Source of the DNA: JADFRG01 sp036986135
GTDB lineage: Bacteria > Chloroflexota > Anaerolineae > Anaerolineales > E44-bin32
Reading direction: 5' to 3'
NCBI GenBank assembly: GCA_036986135.1
Contig: BTQZ01000025.1
Span: 1-35,551, forward strand
DNA: 35,551 bases
The notes under the pieces were generated by a model that saw nothing but the letters and a program-made list of their open reading frames with translations, made no database searches and was not told the origin of the DNA. This document shows, piece by piece, positions 24,283 to 33,237 of this stretch. The position numbers and the translations under genes were made by a program. Position 1 is the first letter of the stretch. Every line of letters starts with the position of its first letter.

Positions 24283-25146
24283 TCAGTTCAACAGCTCGGG
24301 GATGGCTTCGGGATGTTCTGCCACTCTGACGCCGGCGCTCTGGAGCGCGGCGATCTTGTCCGCCGCCATGCCCGATCCAGCCTCGATAATGGCTCCCGCG
24401 TGCCCCATTCTCTTGCCCGGCGGGGCCGATTGGCCCGCGATAAAGCCCACGACTGGCTTCGTCATGCTGGACGAGATGAAATCCGCAGCCCGCTCTTCCT
24501 CCGCCCCACCGATCTCACCGATCATTACGACCGCCTCAGTATGGTGATCATCCTCAAACATCTGGAGCACATCCGTAAAGCGGGTCCCGTTGATCGGGTC
24601 ACCACCGATGCCAACGCAGGTCGTGACTCCGAAGCCATGCTGCTGAAGAGCATAGAGAACTTCATAGGTGAGCGTGCCAGAGCGCGAAACCACGCCGATA
24701 GAGCCCGGATCGGCGATGCGTCCTGGAATGATCCCTGCCTTGCTTCCGCCAGGTGTCAACAATCCTGGACAGTTGGGTCCCACCAGCCGCACTCCCTCCT
24801 GATCCAGGTAACTGCGCACTTTCATCATATCTTGAATTGGCACACCCTCCGTGATGCATATCACGAGTGGAACTCCCGCATCTCCCGCTTCCAGCATCGC
24901 ATCACCGGCGAACTTTGCAGGTACGAAAAGGACGCTGCAGTTCGCACCGGTGGCGTCCAGCGCGCGCTCCACCGTATCGAACACTGGGACCTTGCCATCA
25001 AGCACCCAGTCACCGCCCTTGCCGGGCGTCACCCCGGCCACGACCTGAGATCCATAGTCCAACATCTTGGACGCGTGGAATAACCCTTCTCGCCCTGTGA
25101 TGCCTTGCACGAGCACGCGAGTGTCTTTGTCTATGAGGATGCTCAC
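24283..25146 (-). CDS. sucD: Succinyl-CoA ligase (ADP/GDP-forming), alpha subunit
   Basis: 287 aa from a GTG start that overlaps the sucC stop by 4 nt. It has the CoA-binding Rossmann N-terminus (VQGITGREGLFHASKMLDYG), the GPNCPGLLTPG segment, and the phosphohistidine site GKRMGHAGAI with His249, which carries phosphate between succinyl phosphate and the nucleotide. Together with SucC it forms the TCA enzyme converting succinyl-CoA, Pi and ADP to succinate, CoA and ATP, reversibly. Length and motifs are complete. Confidence 0.97.
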   Translation of the reverse strand: MSILIDKDTRVLVQGITGREGLFHASKMLDYGSQVVAGVTPGKGGDWVLDGKVPVFDTVERALDATGANCSVLFVPAKFAGDAMLEAGDAGVPLVICITEGVPIQDMMKVRSYLDQEGVRLVGPNCPGLLTPGGSKAGIIPGRIADPGSIGVVSRSGTLTYEVLYALQQHGFGVTTCVGIGGDPINGTRFTDVLQMFEDDHHTEAVVMIGEIGGAEEERAADFISSSMTKPVVGFIAGQSAPPGKRMGHAGAIIEAGSGMAADKIAALQSAGVRVAEHPEAIPELLN

Positions 25147-26288
25147 TCGGTTACACCCATCTTGGCAGCTTCGATGACCATCTCCGCCGCCTCTACCAGG
25201 GAAGAGGCCGTATCCATTCTTGCGTCTGCCAAGATCTGGCGCCCCAGCTCTTCATTGGTCCCTACCAACCGCGTTACCAGATACACTTCTCGAGGCACCT
25301 GCTCGAGCGCCATGAGAATTCCTCTCGCCACCTCGTCGCAGCGAGTGATCCCTCCGAAGATGTTGAACATCATCGATTTGACTTCCGGATCCGCCAGGAT
25401 GATCTGTATCGCGGCCGCAACCTTTTCGGCATCCGCCCCTCCTCCGATATCCAGGAAGTTGGCCGGCTCACCGCCCAGCCCCATGATCACGTCCATGGTG
25501 GCCATTGCCAGACCGGCACCGTTTACCATGCAGCCGATGTTCCCATCCAGTTTTACGTAGGACAGGCCATGACCGCGGGCCTCGCGCTCCGAGGGCGCCT
25601 CCTCATCCAGGTCTCGCAACTGCTCCAGCTCGGGGTGTCGGAAGAGCGCGTTGTCGTCGATCACGATTTTTCCGTCCAAAGCCAGCAATTGACCCTGCTT
25701 GGTGATTACTAAGGGATTGATCTCGGCCAATGTCGCATCGGAATTCCAATACGTGTCAAACAGGCCGCGAGCCATCTGGGAGAATTCGCTCCAGTGCTGT
25801 CTCGGGAGCTCCATCGCCGCTGCCAGATTGCGGGCCTGATAATCACGGAGCCCGATGAGTGGGTCAACCCATGCCCGCGCGATCCTGTCGGGATGGGTTC
25901 GGGCAACTTCTTCGATTTCGACGCCACCTTCTGCGGAGGCGATGAGAACCGGACTACCCTCCGTGCGATCGTTGGTCACTCCCAGGTAGATTTCGGAGCT
26001 GACTTGCGCCGCCTCATCCACCAGAATCTTCCGTACCGGCAGCCCTTTGATTTCCAGCTCAAAGATCGCGGCAGCGATCTGCTCGGCCTCTTCCGGTGTT
26101 TTAGCCAGACGAATACCGCCCGCCTTGCCGCGCCCCCCCACCAAGACCTGCGACTTGACTGCCACCTTGCCTCCGAGTCGCTCGGCGATCGCGCGAGCCT
26201 CGGCAGGCGTCTCGGCTACCTCACCCCGAGGAATCGGCACTCCATGCTTCGCGAAGAGTTGCTTGGATTGATACTCGTGTAGTTTCAT
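25143..26288 (-). CDS. sucC: Succinyl-CoA ligase, beta subunit
   Basis: 381 aa beginning MKLHEYQSKQLFAKHGVPIP, the classic SucC start. Residues about 1-230 are an ATP-grasp fold (VKSQVLVGGRGKAGGI; AEINPLV with the Mg-binding Glu/Asn), followed by the CoA-ligase flavodoxin-like domain (GCMVNGAGLAMATMD, FLDIGGGA, FNIFGGITRCDEVA). It binds nucleotide and succinate and partners SucD. The ATG overlaps the stop of the upstream glycosyltransferase by 4 nt, so this TCA gene pair is embedded in a larger unit. Confidence 0.97.
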   Translation of the reverse strand: MKLHEYQSKQLFAKHGVPIPRGEVAETPAEARAIAERLGGKVAVKSQVLVGGRGKAGGIRLAKTPEEAEQIAAAIFELEIKGLPVRKILVDEAAQVSSEIYLGVTNDRTEGSPVLIASAEGGVEIEEVARTHPDRIARAWVDPLIGLRDYQARNLAAAMELPRQHWSEFSQMARGLFDTYWNSDATLAEINPLVITKQGQLLALDGKIVIDDNALFRHPELEQLRDLDEEAPSEREARGHGLSYVKLDGNIGCMVNGAGLAMATMDVIMGLGGEPANFLDIGGGADAEKVAAAIQIILADPEVKSMMFNIFGGITRCDEVARGILMALEQVPREVYLVTRLVGTNEELGRQILADARMDTASSLVEAAEMVIEAAKMGVTE

Positions 26289-29200
26289 TCGCCTCCCGGT
26301 AGTTCGAATCGCATGACTCGGTCATTGTCGCCATCCGCGACCCACATGACGCCTGCATCTGCAAAAGCGACCCCTGTGGGCAGCCCAAACTGTGTATCAG
26401 CGCCGCCGTAGCTCCCCCACCCCATAACAAATTCTCCATCAGAATCGAAGCACAAGATCCGATATCCTTCAGGGTCAGAGACGCAAACATCCCCATTCTC
26501 TCTTACCCCCAGATAAGGTTTGTTCTCCAGCGACTGACCCAGCCAGCCGTCCACGGGCCACTCGGCCACCGCCACGAAGTTTTCCTCGCCGAGCTCTTCG
26601 AATACCTGGATGCGCTGGTTCCATGTGTCGGCCACATACACTCTGCCCTGCGCGTCAACGTCGACTCCAACCGGCTCATCGAGCCCGCCTAACTGGAGTC
26701 CGAACCCACCGAATTGGCCGAGCGAATTACCGTCGGCATCAAAGACCACGATCCGCTTGTTTCCCGTATCTGCCACGAACAGGCGACCATCGTCATCAAT
26801 CGCAATAGCGCGCGGTCCCCAGAAGTCCGAGGGTTCGCCCGTTTGTCCGAATGTGCCGAAGCTGCTCAGGTACTCCCCCTCGGCTGTGAAGCGTTGAATG
26901 CGGTGGTTCCAGGTGTCTGCGACGTAAACGGATCCATCCGGTCCCACCGCAACATCCCAGGGCTCGTTGAAAGTTCCCGGGGGCGCGGACCCGCCCTCAG
27001 GCGCGGCCGCGAAGCTTCCCCACTCACCGAGCAACAACCCTTCCGCGCTAAAGCGCTGCACTCGGTGATTCATTGTATCCGCCACATAGAGATCACCATT
27101 GGGGGCAATCGCAATTCCCCGCGGGCCTGAGAGCTGGCCGGGAGCGTCCCCGGGGCCCCCAATCCGCACCCCGGCCGACAACGTGATCATTCGATCCGCA
27201 TAGGGATCGATGTACGGTTCCGCCTCCAGCTCTGCGGGGGTCACACCGTAGTCCCATATCAAAGATCCGATGTCCTTGCGGATGTACAGCCGCATCCTAT
27301 CGGAAGGATTCCAATTCTCCAGCGAGAAGTCCCCGCCGGTAACCTGTCCGTAAGCCTCGTAATCTCGATTCAGCCATATATCCCAGAGTGCACCGCGCAT
27401 TTCCGGCGAGGTGAGCGCGTTCCCCAATCGCTCGGGGGTAAGGTTGAAGTAGTCTTGCATGGGCCACCACATTCTTATGTATTCGAAGCTGTTGTAGCGG
27501 TCCTCCATGAGAGGATCGACTTTGGCCCAGTTGTTGTCCCCGGCGATCACAACCGGGTAATTCAAGAGGTCTCGACTGGGAGAAGGTCCGTAATAAAGCG
27601 CTTGATCGTAGTTGCGCAAATACCAGTTGATCGGCCAGGAGACATCGTCGTCAAAGGCCACCCGGATCGATAGCCCATCCGTCGTCCGGCGCGATAGGTC
27701 TTCGATCTGATTCAGCACATCCTTGACCCCAGTTGCGGAGTGCGCGTAGACCATGAACTCCGTTGCGTTATCGAAGTTGAGGTAGGAGGCGCGGAAGGCG
27801 GTCCTCAACGTCAGGAGCCCCAGGATCACAAGCACGATTACCCCCGCCATTTGGCGCACGTTCACCATCGACCAGGAACGCCGCAAGTATATGATCGCTG
27901 CCAGCACTCCTACTCCAACTCCAGCCGCAGCAAGGAAGCCGTTGGTTGCCCTAAGCTCGTTGAGGGTGCTGCCCTGGAAGGGCGCCTCGGGGCCCAGCAG
28001 ATAGCCAAACGCGCGTGAGGCCGAGATGAACAGTACCAGTACCAGCAGTGCCAGCAGCCAGCCCTGGCCCTTACGCATCCGGGACCAATTGACCGATTCG
28101 AGGAATTGGCCGATGGCCCAACCCGCGATCAAGATCAGTGGCAGGGCGATATGCACGGTGAGCCACGGCATGCGCTCACCTGCGAACGAGTAGAGAACGA
28201 AAGAGGTAATGGCCCAGTAGCCGAAGAGCGGAATGACCGGAAATTCCCTTGCTGCCTGCTCTTGATCCTCCGACTTTGCCTCGGGTTTGCCGGGTTTTCG
28301 GATGGATCGCACGCCAAATGCCAACGCCAATAAGGCGCCGACCACCGGCAGGAACTCGTAGAAAGGCAGCTGAATCAGCGCGTAGTAGTAGGCTGGCTGG
28401 CTGCCGCGCTCGACTCCTTGCTGCACGAGCCAGTAGCCGAGCGACCCGACCAGACCAGTGGCAATGCCATTGGGGTTGGTGAAGAGCGTGGTATAGAAGA
28501 GGAAAACCGGGAGAAAGAAGGCTCCTGCTATCGGGAGCCAGCGGCGAATGTCCCACGCGAAACCGATGGCCAGGCTGAGGGCGAAGAGCACCACGAGCAC
28601 TCCCACCGTCGGCCAGAACGAGGCTGGGTCCTGGTAGGCGAGCGGGTCCCAGCCCAGGAAATCCGCAGGAATGGCTGCTAGCAGAGGCAGAGTCAGGGTA
28701 CCGATGATGACCAGTAGATCCAGTGCCGGAAAATCGGTCCTGAGTCGGCGGCCATACTCGCGGATCACGGCCGCCGCGATCATCACCCCCCCGACGATAG
28801 CCAGGAGCACGCCCGCCGCAATCACTGGAGAGAGGCCGGTGCCGGGCGGAATCTCTGCGCCGGGATCCAACGGCTGAATCACACCCGATTCCGCAGCGCT
28901 TCGATCCTGAAAGTAGGTTACCAGCGCGAAACTGGTGCCCACAAGCGCCACCAGCACGCCAGCCAGGAAAAGCCTGCGTAGTCCTTCGCTGCGCCATCGC
29001 TCGTCATACAGGCGCCAGGCGAACAGCCCCGCCAGGAAGACCAACATCTGGGCCGCGTAAAGGAAGGAGGTCTCCTTCGTGGCAAAGTGCAGCCCCAGCG
29101 TAACCGATAAGAGATACAGCCAGCGCGTCTCACGCGTCTCGTAGTATCGGAATACGGCCCAAAACATCAGCAGCGCAAATACCACGACGTAGCTCTCGTT

Positions 29201-29647
29201 GCGCGCGTAACGACTGTAGTAAAGCATGAAGGGCGAGATCAGCATGAGCACCGCGGTCACGATCGTTCCGGCCTTGCCAAGCCATCGGCGGAAGACCCAA
29301 ACTAGGGCGATCGCAGCCACACCGGCTAGTGCGACCGGAATGCGAGCGGAGGCATCCGAATCGCCAAAGAGAAAGTAAGAAAACGCCGCAAGATGGAACT
29401 GCAGCGGACCGTGCATCAACGGCGTGTGCTGGAAACCACGGCCCTCTGCCAACTCCCATGAATAGTACGTAATCAGGCTTTCGTCATGGCTCATTACGCG
29501 TGTCTCGAGATCGTAGAAGCGGGTGAACACGGCCGCCACCAGAATGCCGGCGAAGATCAGGGTTTCGGCATTCACGTCTACTCGGACTGACAAGAGGCGT
29601 TCAAGCCAGTTGTCGGAGCGTTCACCCGTTGGAATGGGTTGGTCCAT
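26285..29647 (-). CDS. GT39/TIGR03663-type membrane glycosyltransferase fused to an NHL beta-propeller
   Basis: 1120 aa. Residues 1 to about 620 are a polytopic domain with about a dozen membrane helices. The first loop has MSHDESLITYYSWEL and GRGFQHTPLMHGPLQFHL, the acidic (DE) and HGP signatures of the TIGR03663/PMT-like GT-C fold that uses polyprenyl-phosphate sugars. Residues about 620-830 form a large extracytoplasmic segment. From about 840 to the end there are five to six NHL repeats (GPRGIAIAPNGDLYVADT, EPWDVAVGPDGSVYVADT, GPRAIAIDDDGRLFVADT, EPVGVDVDAQGRVYVADT and a last one), enough for one propeller. It probably glycosylates an envelope polymer or protein; the propeller may bind substrate. 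It begins 4 bp after the pseudouridine synthase stop. Confidence 0.88.
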   Translation of the reverse strand: MDQPIPTGERSDNWLERLLSVRVDVNAETLIFAGILVAAVFTRFYDLETRVMSHDESLITYYSWELAEGRGFQHTPLMHGPLQFHLAAFSYFLFGDSDASARIPVALAGVAAIALVWVFRRWLGKAGTIVTAVLMLISPFMLYYSRYARNESYVVVFALLMFWAVFRYYETRETRWLYLLSVTLGLHFATKETSFLYAAQMLVFLAGLFAWRLYDERWRSEGLRRLFLAGVLVALVGTSFALVTYFQDRSAAESGVIQPLDPGAEIPPGTGLSPVIAAGVLLAIVGGVMIAAAVIREYGRRLRTDFPALDLLVIIGTLTLPLLAAIPADFLGWDPLAYQDPASFWPTVGVLVVLFALSLAIGFAWDIRRWLPIAGAFFLPVFLFYTTLFTNPNGIATGLVGSLGYWLVQQGVERGSQPAYYYALIQLPFYEFLPVVGALLALAFGVRSIRKPGKPEAKSEDQEQAAREFPVIPLFGYWAITSFVLYSFAGERMPWLTVHIALPLILIAGWAIGQFLESVNWSRMRKGQGWLLALLVLVLFISASRAFGYLLGPEAPFQGSTLNELRATNGFLAAAGVGVGVLAAIIYLRRSWSMVNVRQMAGVIVLVILGLLTLRTAFRASYLNFDNATEFMVYAHSATGVKDVLNQIEDLSRRTTDGLSIRVAFDDDVSWPINWYLRNYDQALYYGPSPSRDLLNYPVVIAGDNNWAKVDPLMEDRYNSFEYIRMWWPMQDYFNLTPERLGNALTSPEMRGALWDIWLNRDYEAYGQVTGGDFSLENWNPSDRMRLYIRKDIGSLIWDYGVTPAELEAEPYIDPYADRMITLSAGVRIGGPGDAPGQLSGPRGIAIAPNGDLYVADTMNHRVQRFSAEGLLLGEWGSFAAAPEGGSAPPGTFNEPWDVAVGPDGSVYVADTWNHRIQRFTAEGEYLSSFGTFGQTGEPSDFWGPRAIAIDDDGRLFVADTGNKRIVVFDADGNSLGQFGGFGLQLGGLDEPVGVDVDAQGRVYVADTWNQRIQVFEELGEENFVAVAEWPVDGWLGQSLENKPYLGVRENGDVCVSDPEGYRILCFDSDGEFVMGWGSYGGADTQFGLPTGVAFADAGVMWVADGDNDRVMRFELPGGE

Positions 29648-29651
29648 AGAT

Positions 29652-30404
29652 CTACCTCACCTCGGCCGGCTCGCCCACCGCGAGCCGTAGGCCCTCAGCT
29701 TCTTGATTCGTCAACTGACGCCATGCGCCCGACTCCAGATCGCCCAGCGTAAGGCTGGCCATGCGGACGCGGATGAGGCGCTCGACACGCAGGCCGAGTG
29801 TGCGGGCGGTCTCACGTATCTGGCGTTTCATTCCCTGCCTGAGGATGACTCCCACCCATGGCTCCCGCCGATCCTCCACCCATACTTTTGCTGGAGACGT
29901 TCGGACACGGTCTGCAATCGTGACACCTTCCCGCCATGATTGCAACTGATCCTCGCTGGGGATCCGATCCAAAAGCACACGGTATTCCTTCTCATGCGCG
30001 TACGATGGATGCGTGAGCGCATGCGCCAATCCACCATCGTTTGTCAGCAGGATGAGCCCTTCGCTTTCCAGGTCCAACCTGCCAACGGGATAGACGCGCG
30101 TCTCAATTTTTAGAAGATCGATCACCGTTGGCCAACCGCCTTGCGAAGCGAGAGACGAGAGCACTCCCGCCGGCTTGTAAAGCAGCACGTAAACGAGCGG
30201 GTCGGCGTTCCGCATGGGCTTTCCATCAACCAAGATTTCATCCATTGAGGGATCGGTGCGCATGCCTAACTTGGCGCGCTCGCCATTGACCCTCACCCTG
30301 CCCTCTCGAATCATGCGTTCGCATGTGCGGCGCGATCCATATCCCGACTGCGCCATGGCCTTCTGGAGCTTGGGCGCCTCAGGATCCATTGGAAACCTGC
30401 TCAT
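29652..30404 (-). CDS. RluB/RsuA-family pseudouridine synthase
   Basis: From ATG 30404 (GGGAG upstream) the product is 250 aa; ATG 30389 is also possible, and a longer frame to 30473 would lie further inside scpB. Residues about 10-60 are an S4 RNA-binding domain (KLQKAMAQSGYGSRRTCERM, VNG.. ILVDG), followed by the catalytic domain with GRLDLESEGLILLTNDG, whose Asp is the catalytic residue, and GMKRQIRETARTLGL near the end. The family makes pseudouridine in 23S rRNA (RluB, position 2605) or 16S rRNA (RsuA, 516); the scpB neighbourhood fits RluB. It overlaps the scpB end. Confidence 0.92.
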   Translation of the reverse strand: MSRFPMDPEAPKLQKAMAQSGYGSRRTCERMIREGRVRVNGERAKLGMRTDPSMDEILVDGKPMRNADPLVYVLLYKPAGVLSSLASQGGWPTVIDLLKIETRVYPVGRLDLESEGLILLTNDGGLAHALTHPSYAHEKEYRVLLDRIPSEDQLQSWREGVTIADRVRTSPAKVWVEDRREPWVGVILRQGMKRQIRETARTLGLRVERLIRVRMASLTLGDLESGAWRQLTNQEAEGLRLAVGEPAEVR

Positions 30405-30969
30405 CCTGCTCCCTGGCCTGGTCCCCATTTCCCTCGGATGCGTGGGTCTGCGACGATGCCCCTGGAGCCCCAATCTCGATCTCGGGTAGCTCCTCGAGTG
30501 AGCTCAAACCAAAGTGCTGAAGAAATTCCCCGCTCGTCCCGTACAGAATTGGGCGGCCTGGCCCGCTCGTCCGTCCGATTTCTTCGATCAAGCCATGCCG
30601 AAGCAGAGTCCTGAGTGAGGAGTCGGAGTTGACGCCCCGGATGGAGTCGATCTCTGGCCGCGTAATAGGCTGCTGATACGTAATGATGGCCAACACTTCC
30701 AGCGCCGCGCGGCTGAGATGTGCCTGGCTGTCGAGTTGGAGCAATCGTTCGATTTCGAGTGCGTACTCCGGAGCGCTGGTCATTTGCGCGCCGCCTTTGT
30801 GAAACTGGATACGCAATCCGCGCTGGACGTATTGAGCCTCAAGGTTCGATAGAGCGGTTCTAACCTCCGCAGGGCGGACATCCAGCGCCGTGGCAAGTTG
30901 GTCAATAGTCGCTGGCCCCGGTGAAGCGAACAGCAGCGCCTCCAGCTTCACTTCTAGATTGCCCTGCAT
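30379..30969 (-). CDS. scpB: Segregation and condensation protein B
   Basis: I choose ATG 30969, where MQGNLEVKLEALLFASPGP aligns with ScpB N-termini; in-frame ATGs at 30987 and 31005 are alternatives, and none has a strong ribosome binding site. The 196-aa product has two winged-helix domains; ALEVLAIITYQQPITRPEID with SIRGVNSD is the family signature. An acidic tail follows. ScpB is a kleisin-interacting subunit of Smc-ScpAB in chromosome segregation. scpA is not in the window, although it normally precedes scpB; the gene upstream here is a divergent lipoprotein. It heads the minus-strand run with rluB, GT39, sucCD and rsmD. Confidence 0.94.
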   Translation of the reverse strand: MQGNLEVKLEALLFASPGPATIDQLATALDVRPAEVRTALSNLEAQYVQRGLRIQFHKGGAQMTSAPEYALEIERLLQLDSQAHLSRAALEVLAIITYQQPITRPEIDSIRGVNSDSSLRTLLRHGLIEEIGRTSGPGRPILYGTSGEFLQHFGLSSLEELPEIEIGAPGASSQTHASEGNGDQAREQDEQVSNGS

Positions 30970-30971
30970 GC

Positions 30972-30977
30972 TATAAT
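30972..30977 (+). promoter_or_regulatory. -10 box of the lipoprotein gene at 30996
   Basis: Perfect TATAAT, 18 nt before the ATG at 30996, giving a leader of about 12 nt without a Shine-Dalgarno. It lies just outside the start of the divergent scpB gene. No convincing -35. Confidence 0.45.
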
Positions 30978-30995
30978 CCCGCGCCATTTCTCCCG

Positions 30996-31565
30996 ATGCA
31001 TCCATCTAAAGTCGGTTTAAGGCCATTTCTGCTCGCAGTCGCCCTGGTCGTAGCTGGCCTGGCCTGCCAGATCTACGTCGGCGGGCCCGAGCCGCCGGCG
31101 GACATCATTGAGGCTTCCGCGGCCGGCGCCTCGGAATTGGCGAATAACTGGGAATCCGCTTTGTCGCTGGACACCGGCGAGGTAGTCTTGGTGATTACTG
31201 AGCAGCAATTGACATCCTTCTTGTCGGAGCGGTTTGAAAGTGATGAGGAGCCTATCCTGAGGCGCCCGCAGGTTTTCTTGCGCAATGGGCAGATCAGGAT
31301 CTATGGCACCGCCGGCGCAGGGGTCTTCGAAGCCGGCGCTCTGCTGAGCATTCAACCGACGATTGGTTCCGGTGGCGATGTCGAGTTCGAGATCACAACG
31401 GCTGAATTTGGACCGGTCCCCGCACCTAATGCCCTAACTACGGTTCTGTCGGAGTTGCTCACCGAGGCCTTTACTGGCACACTCGGCTCTATGGCCACTG
31501 GGATCCGGATCACCTCGCTTGCTATTGCCGACGGCCAGGTGGCGATCGTTGGCAGCCCGAGGTAG
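30996..31565 (+). CDS. Predicted lipoprotein of unknown function
   Basis: ATG 30996 gives 189 aa with a signal (MHPSKVGLRPFLLAVALVVA) and lipobox VAGLAC; an ORF from 30921 would start inside scpB and lacks a signal at its N-terminus. The mature part has alternating beta-strands (VVLVITEQQLTSFLSERF, VFLRNGQIRIYGTAGAGVF, DVEFEITTAEFGPVPAP), the LolA/DUF-like or bactericidal-permeability-like pattern seen in small beta-rich lipid-binding lipoproteins, but no family can be named. It probably acts at the outer face of the membrane. The next lipoprotein gene follows after about 60 bp. Confidence 0.75.
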   Translation: MHPSKVGLRPFLLAVALVVAGLACQIYVGGPEPPADIIEASAAGASELANNWESALSLDTGEVVLVITEQQLTSFLSERFESDEEPILRRPQVFLRNGQIRIYGTAGAGVFEAGALLSIQPTIGSGGDVEFEITTAEFGPVPAPNALTTVLSELLTEAFTGTLGSMATGIRITSLAIADGQVAIVGSPR

Positions 31566-31628
31566 TGAGCAATTATACCAACCCGCAATTTCAACCGCTA
31601 TTGGACCACACTGCCGACGGTCAAGCCG

Positions 31629-33212
31629 ATGCTCACCTTGCTGAGCATCGCCCTGGCAAGCATCGCACTGGCCGCATGCGTCAGTCCGCAGGCCACTGCC
31701 GCTACAATCGATGTGGAAATCATGGTCGACGGGGAGCGCATTGAGGTGCCCGTTCCGGCCGGTTCCACCGTTCAATTCGCACTAGATCAAGGGAGCGTGA
31801 CGCTCGGTGAACTCGATCGCGTGGATCCGCCCGGCTACACAGTCGTTACCGACGGCACCGAGATTGTGGTCGTTCGACGCTTGGAGCGCTTCGAAGTTGA
31901 GGAGCTCGTGCTCCCTTTCTCCCGACAAACGATCCGCAATGAAGGACTGCCCGAGGGTCAAACTCGCCTGCTTCAGGCCGGGTCGAACGGCATGGAGGAA
32001 ATCACCTATCGCATTGTCGAGGAGGGTGGCGATGAGATGTCCCGGCAGCCCGTGAAGCGCACGGTGGTGATCGAGCCACTTCCCGAGATCATCATGATCG
32101 GCGCTCAAGCGGCCCACACGCCGCTGAACATCAGGGGCACGTTGGCCTACCTTTCGGGCGGCAACGCATGGGTGATCGAGGGGAACTCCGCCAACAGGCG
32201 CCCCGTCGTCGTATCCGGCGATCTCGACGGCCAGGTCTTTCGACTCTCCCCGGATAGCAAGTGGCTGCTCTACACGCGCGGTCTGGATGAGGAGAGCGAT
32301 GATTTCAATTCACTGTGGGTGGTGGATATCGAAAATGAGGAGGCCAGCCCTATAGACATCGGCGCCCGGAACATCGTGCACTTCGCAGATTGGGCGCCGG
32401 AATCCGACTCGCCCGTGCTGGCGTATTCGAGCGCCGAGCCCCGTCAGTCGCCCCCTGGCTGGCAGGCCAATAACGATCTTATCCTGGTCAGTCTGAGCTC
32501 CGGAGGCCGCGTGCTCCGGGAGCGCGAACTGCTCCCGCCGAATCCTGGCGGCCAATACGGTTGGTGGGGCACTTCGTTTGCGTGGGCTCCAGATGGCGTG
32601 CACATTGGGTATGCGCGAGCGGACAGTGTGGGTCTCATTGATTCGCGTGAGCCGGCCTTCGAACCGCTGCATGAAATTGTTCCGCTACAGACCGGCAGCG
32701 ACTGGGCCTGGGTGCCCGGAGTCGCCTGGGGGCCAAATAGTCGCACGCTGTACCTGGTCGATCACGCTCCGCCGCTGGGAATCGAAGATCCTGCGGCTTC
32801 TCCGGTCTTCGATCTAGTCGCGATCAGCGGGCCCGGGGAATCCCCGCTTCCACTCGTAACTCGAACCGGCATGTTTGCCTACCCCTCCTCCTCGCCGATC
32901 CAGCTATTGGATTCTGGTGAGATCGCCTCTCAGGTGGCCTTCCTGCAGGCCCTCTCTCCTCTCGAGAGCGAGGCCAGCAGCTACCGTCTCATGGTGATGG
33001 ATCGTGATGGGAGCAATGTGCGCGCTATATTCCCGCAAGCCGGCGAGCCTGGTATCGCCCAGAATGAACTCTCGCCGGCCTCCTGGTCGCCGGATGCTGA
33101 TCGCTTGGCAGTAATCTATCGTGGGGATGTCTGGATCGTGGATGCTTCGACTGGCACGGGCCAGCAGATGACCGGAGACGGGCTCACGATCGCGCTGGAC
33201 TGGAAGCCTTGA
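31629..33212 (+). CDS. G5-domain lipoprotein with TolB-like beta-propeller
   Basis: The ATG at 31629 yields 527 aa with a short signal (LTLLSIALASIALAAC lipobox). It lacks basic residues; an upstream non-ATG start (CTG 31611, or ATT 31572) would add them, so the true start is uncertain. Residues about 25-80 are a ubiquitin-like DUF348 segment. Residues about 80-160 are a G5 domain (EVEELVLPFSRQTIRN, TYRIVEEGGDEMSRQPVKRT, EIIMIGAQ), which binds cell-surface polymers. Residues about 165-527 show repeated WD40/TolB-type blades (RLSPDSKWLLYTR, FAWAPDGVHIGYARAD, ASWSPDADRLAVIYRG). It is probably envelope-anchored and substrate-binding. Confidence 0.85.
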   Translation: MLTLLSIALASIALAACVSPQATAATIDVEIMVDGERIEVPVPAGSTVQFALDQGSVTLGELDRVDPPGYTVVTDGTEIVVVRRLERFEVEELVLPFSRQTIRNEGLPEGQTRLLQAGSNGMEEITYRIVEEGGDEMSRQPVKRTVVIEPLPEIIMIGAQAAHTPLNIRGTLAYLSGGNAWVIEGNSANRRPVVVSGDLDGQVFRLSPDSKWLLYTRGLDEESDDFNSLWVVDIENEEASPIDIGARNIVHFADWAPESDSPVLAYSSAEPRQSPPGWQANNDLILVSLSSGGRVLRERELLPPNPGGQYGWWGTSFAWAPDGVHIGYARADSVGLIDSREPAFEPLHEIVPLQTGSDWAWVPGVAWGPNSRTLYLVDHAPPLGIEDPAASPVFDLVAISGPGESPLPLVTRTGMFAYPSSSPIQLLDSGEIASQVAFLQALSPLESEASSYRLMVMDRDGSNVRAIFPQAGEPGIAQNELSPASWSPDADRLAVIYRGDVWIVDASTGTGQQMTGDGLTIALDWKP

Positions 33213-33237
33213 CCCGCCTCCTAAGGAAAGGTGAACC

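Noticed and set aside
24220..25083. 287-codon plus-strand open frame opposite sucD
   Set aside because: It is antisense to a fully conserved sucD with its catalytic motifs. Long antisense frames are common in GC-rich DNA, and it shows no recognisable protein.
28176..28997. 273-codon minus-strand frame inside the glycosyltransferase gene
   Set aside because: Same strand but another frame of a gene with clear membrane helices and GT motifs; the product is Arg/Ser/Pro-rich with no domain.
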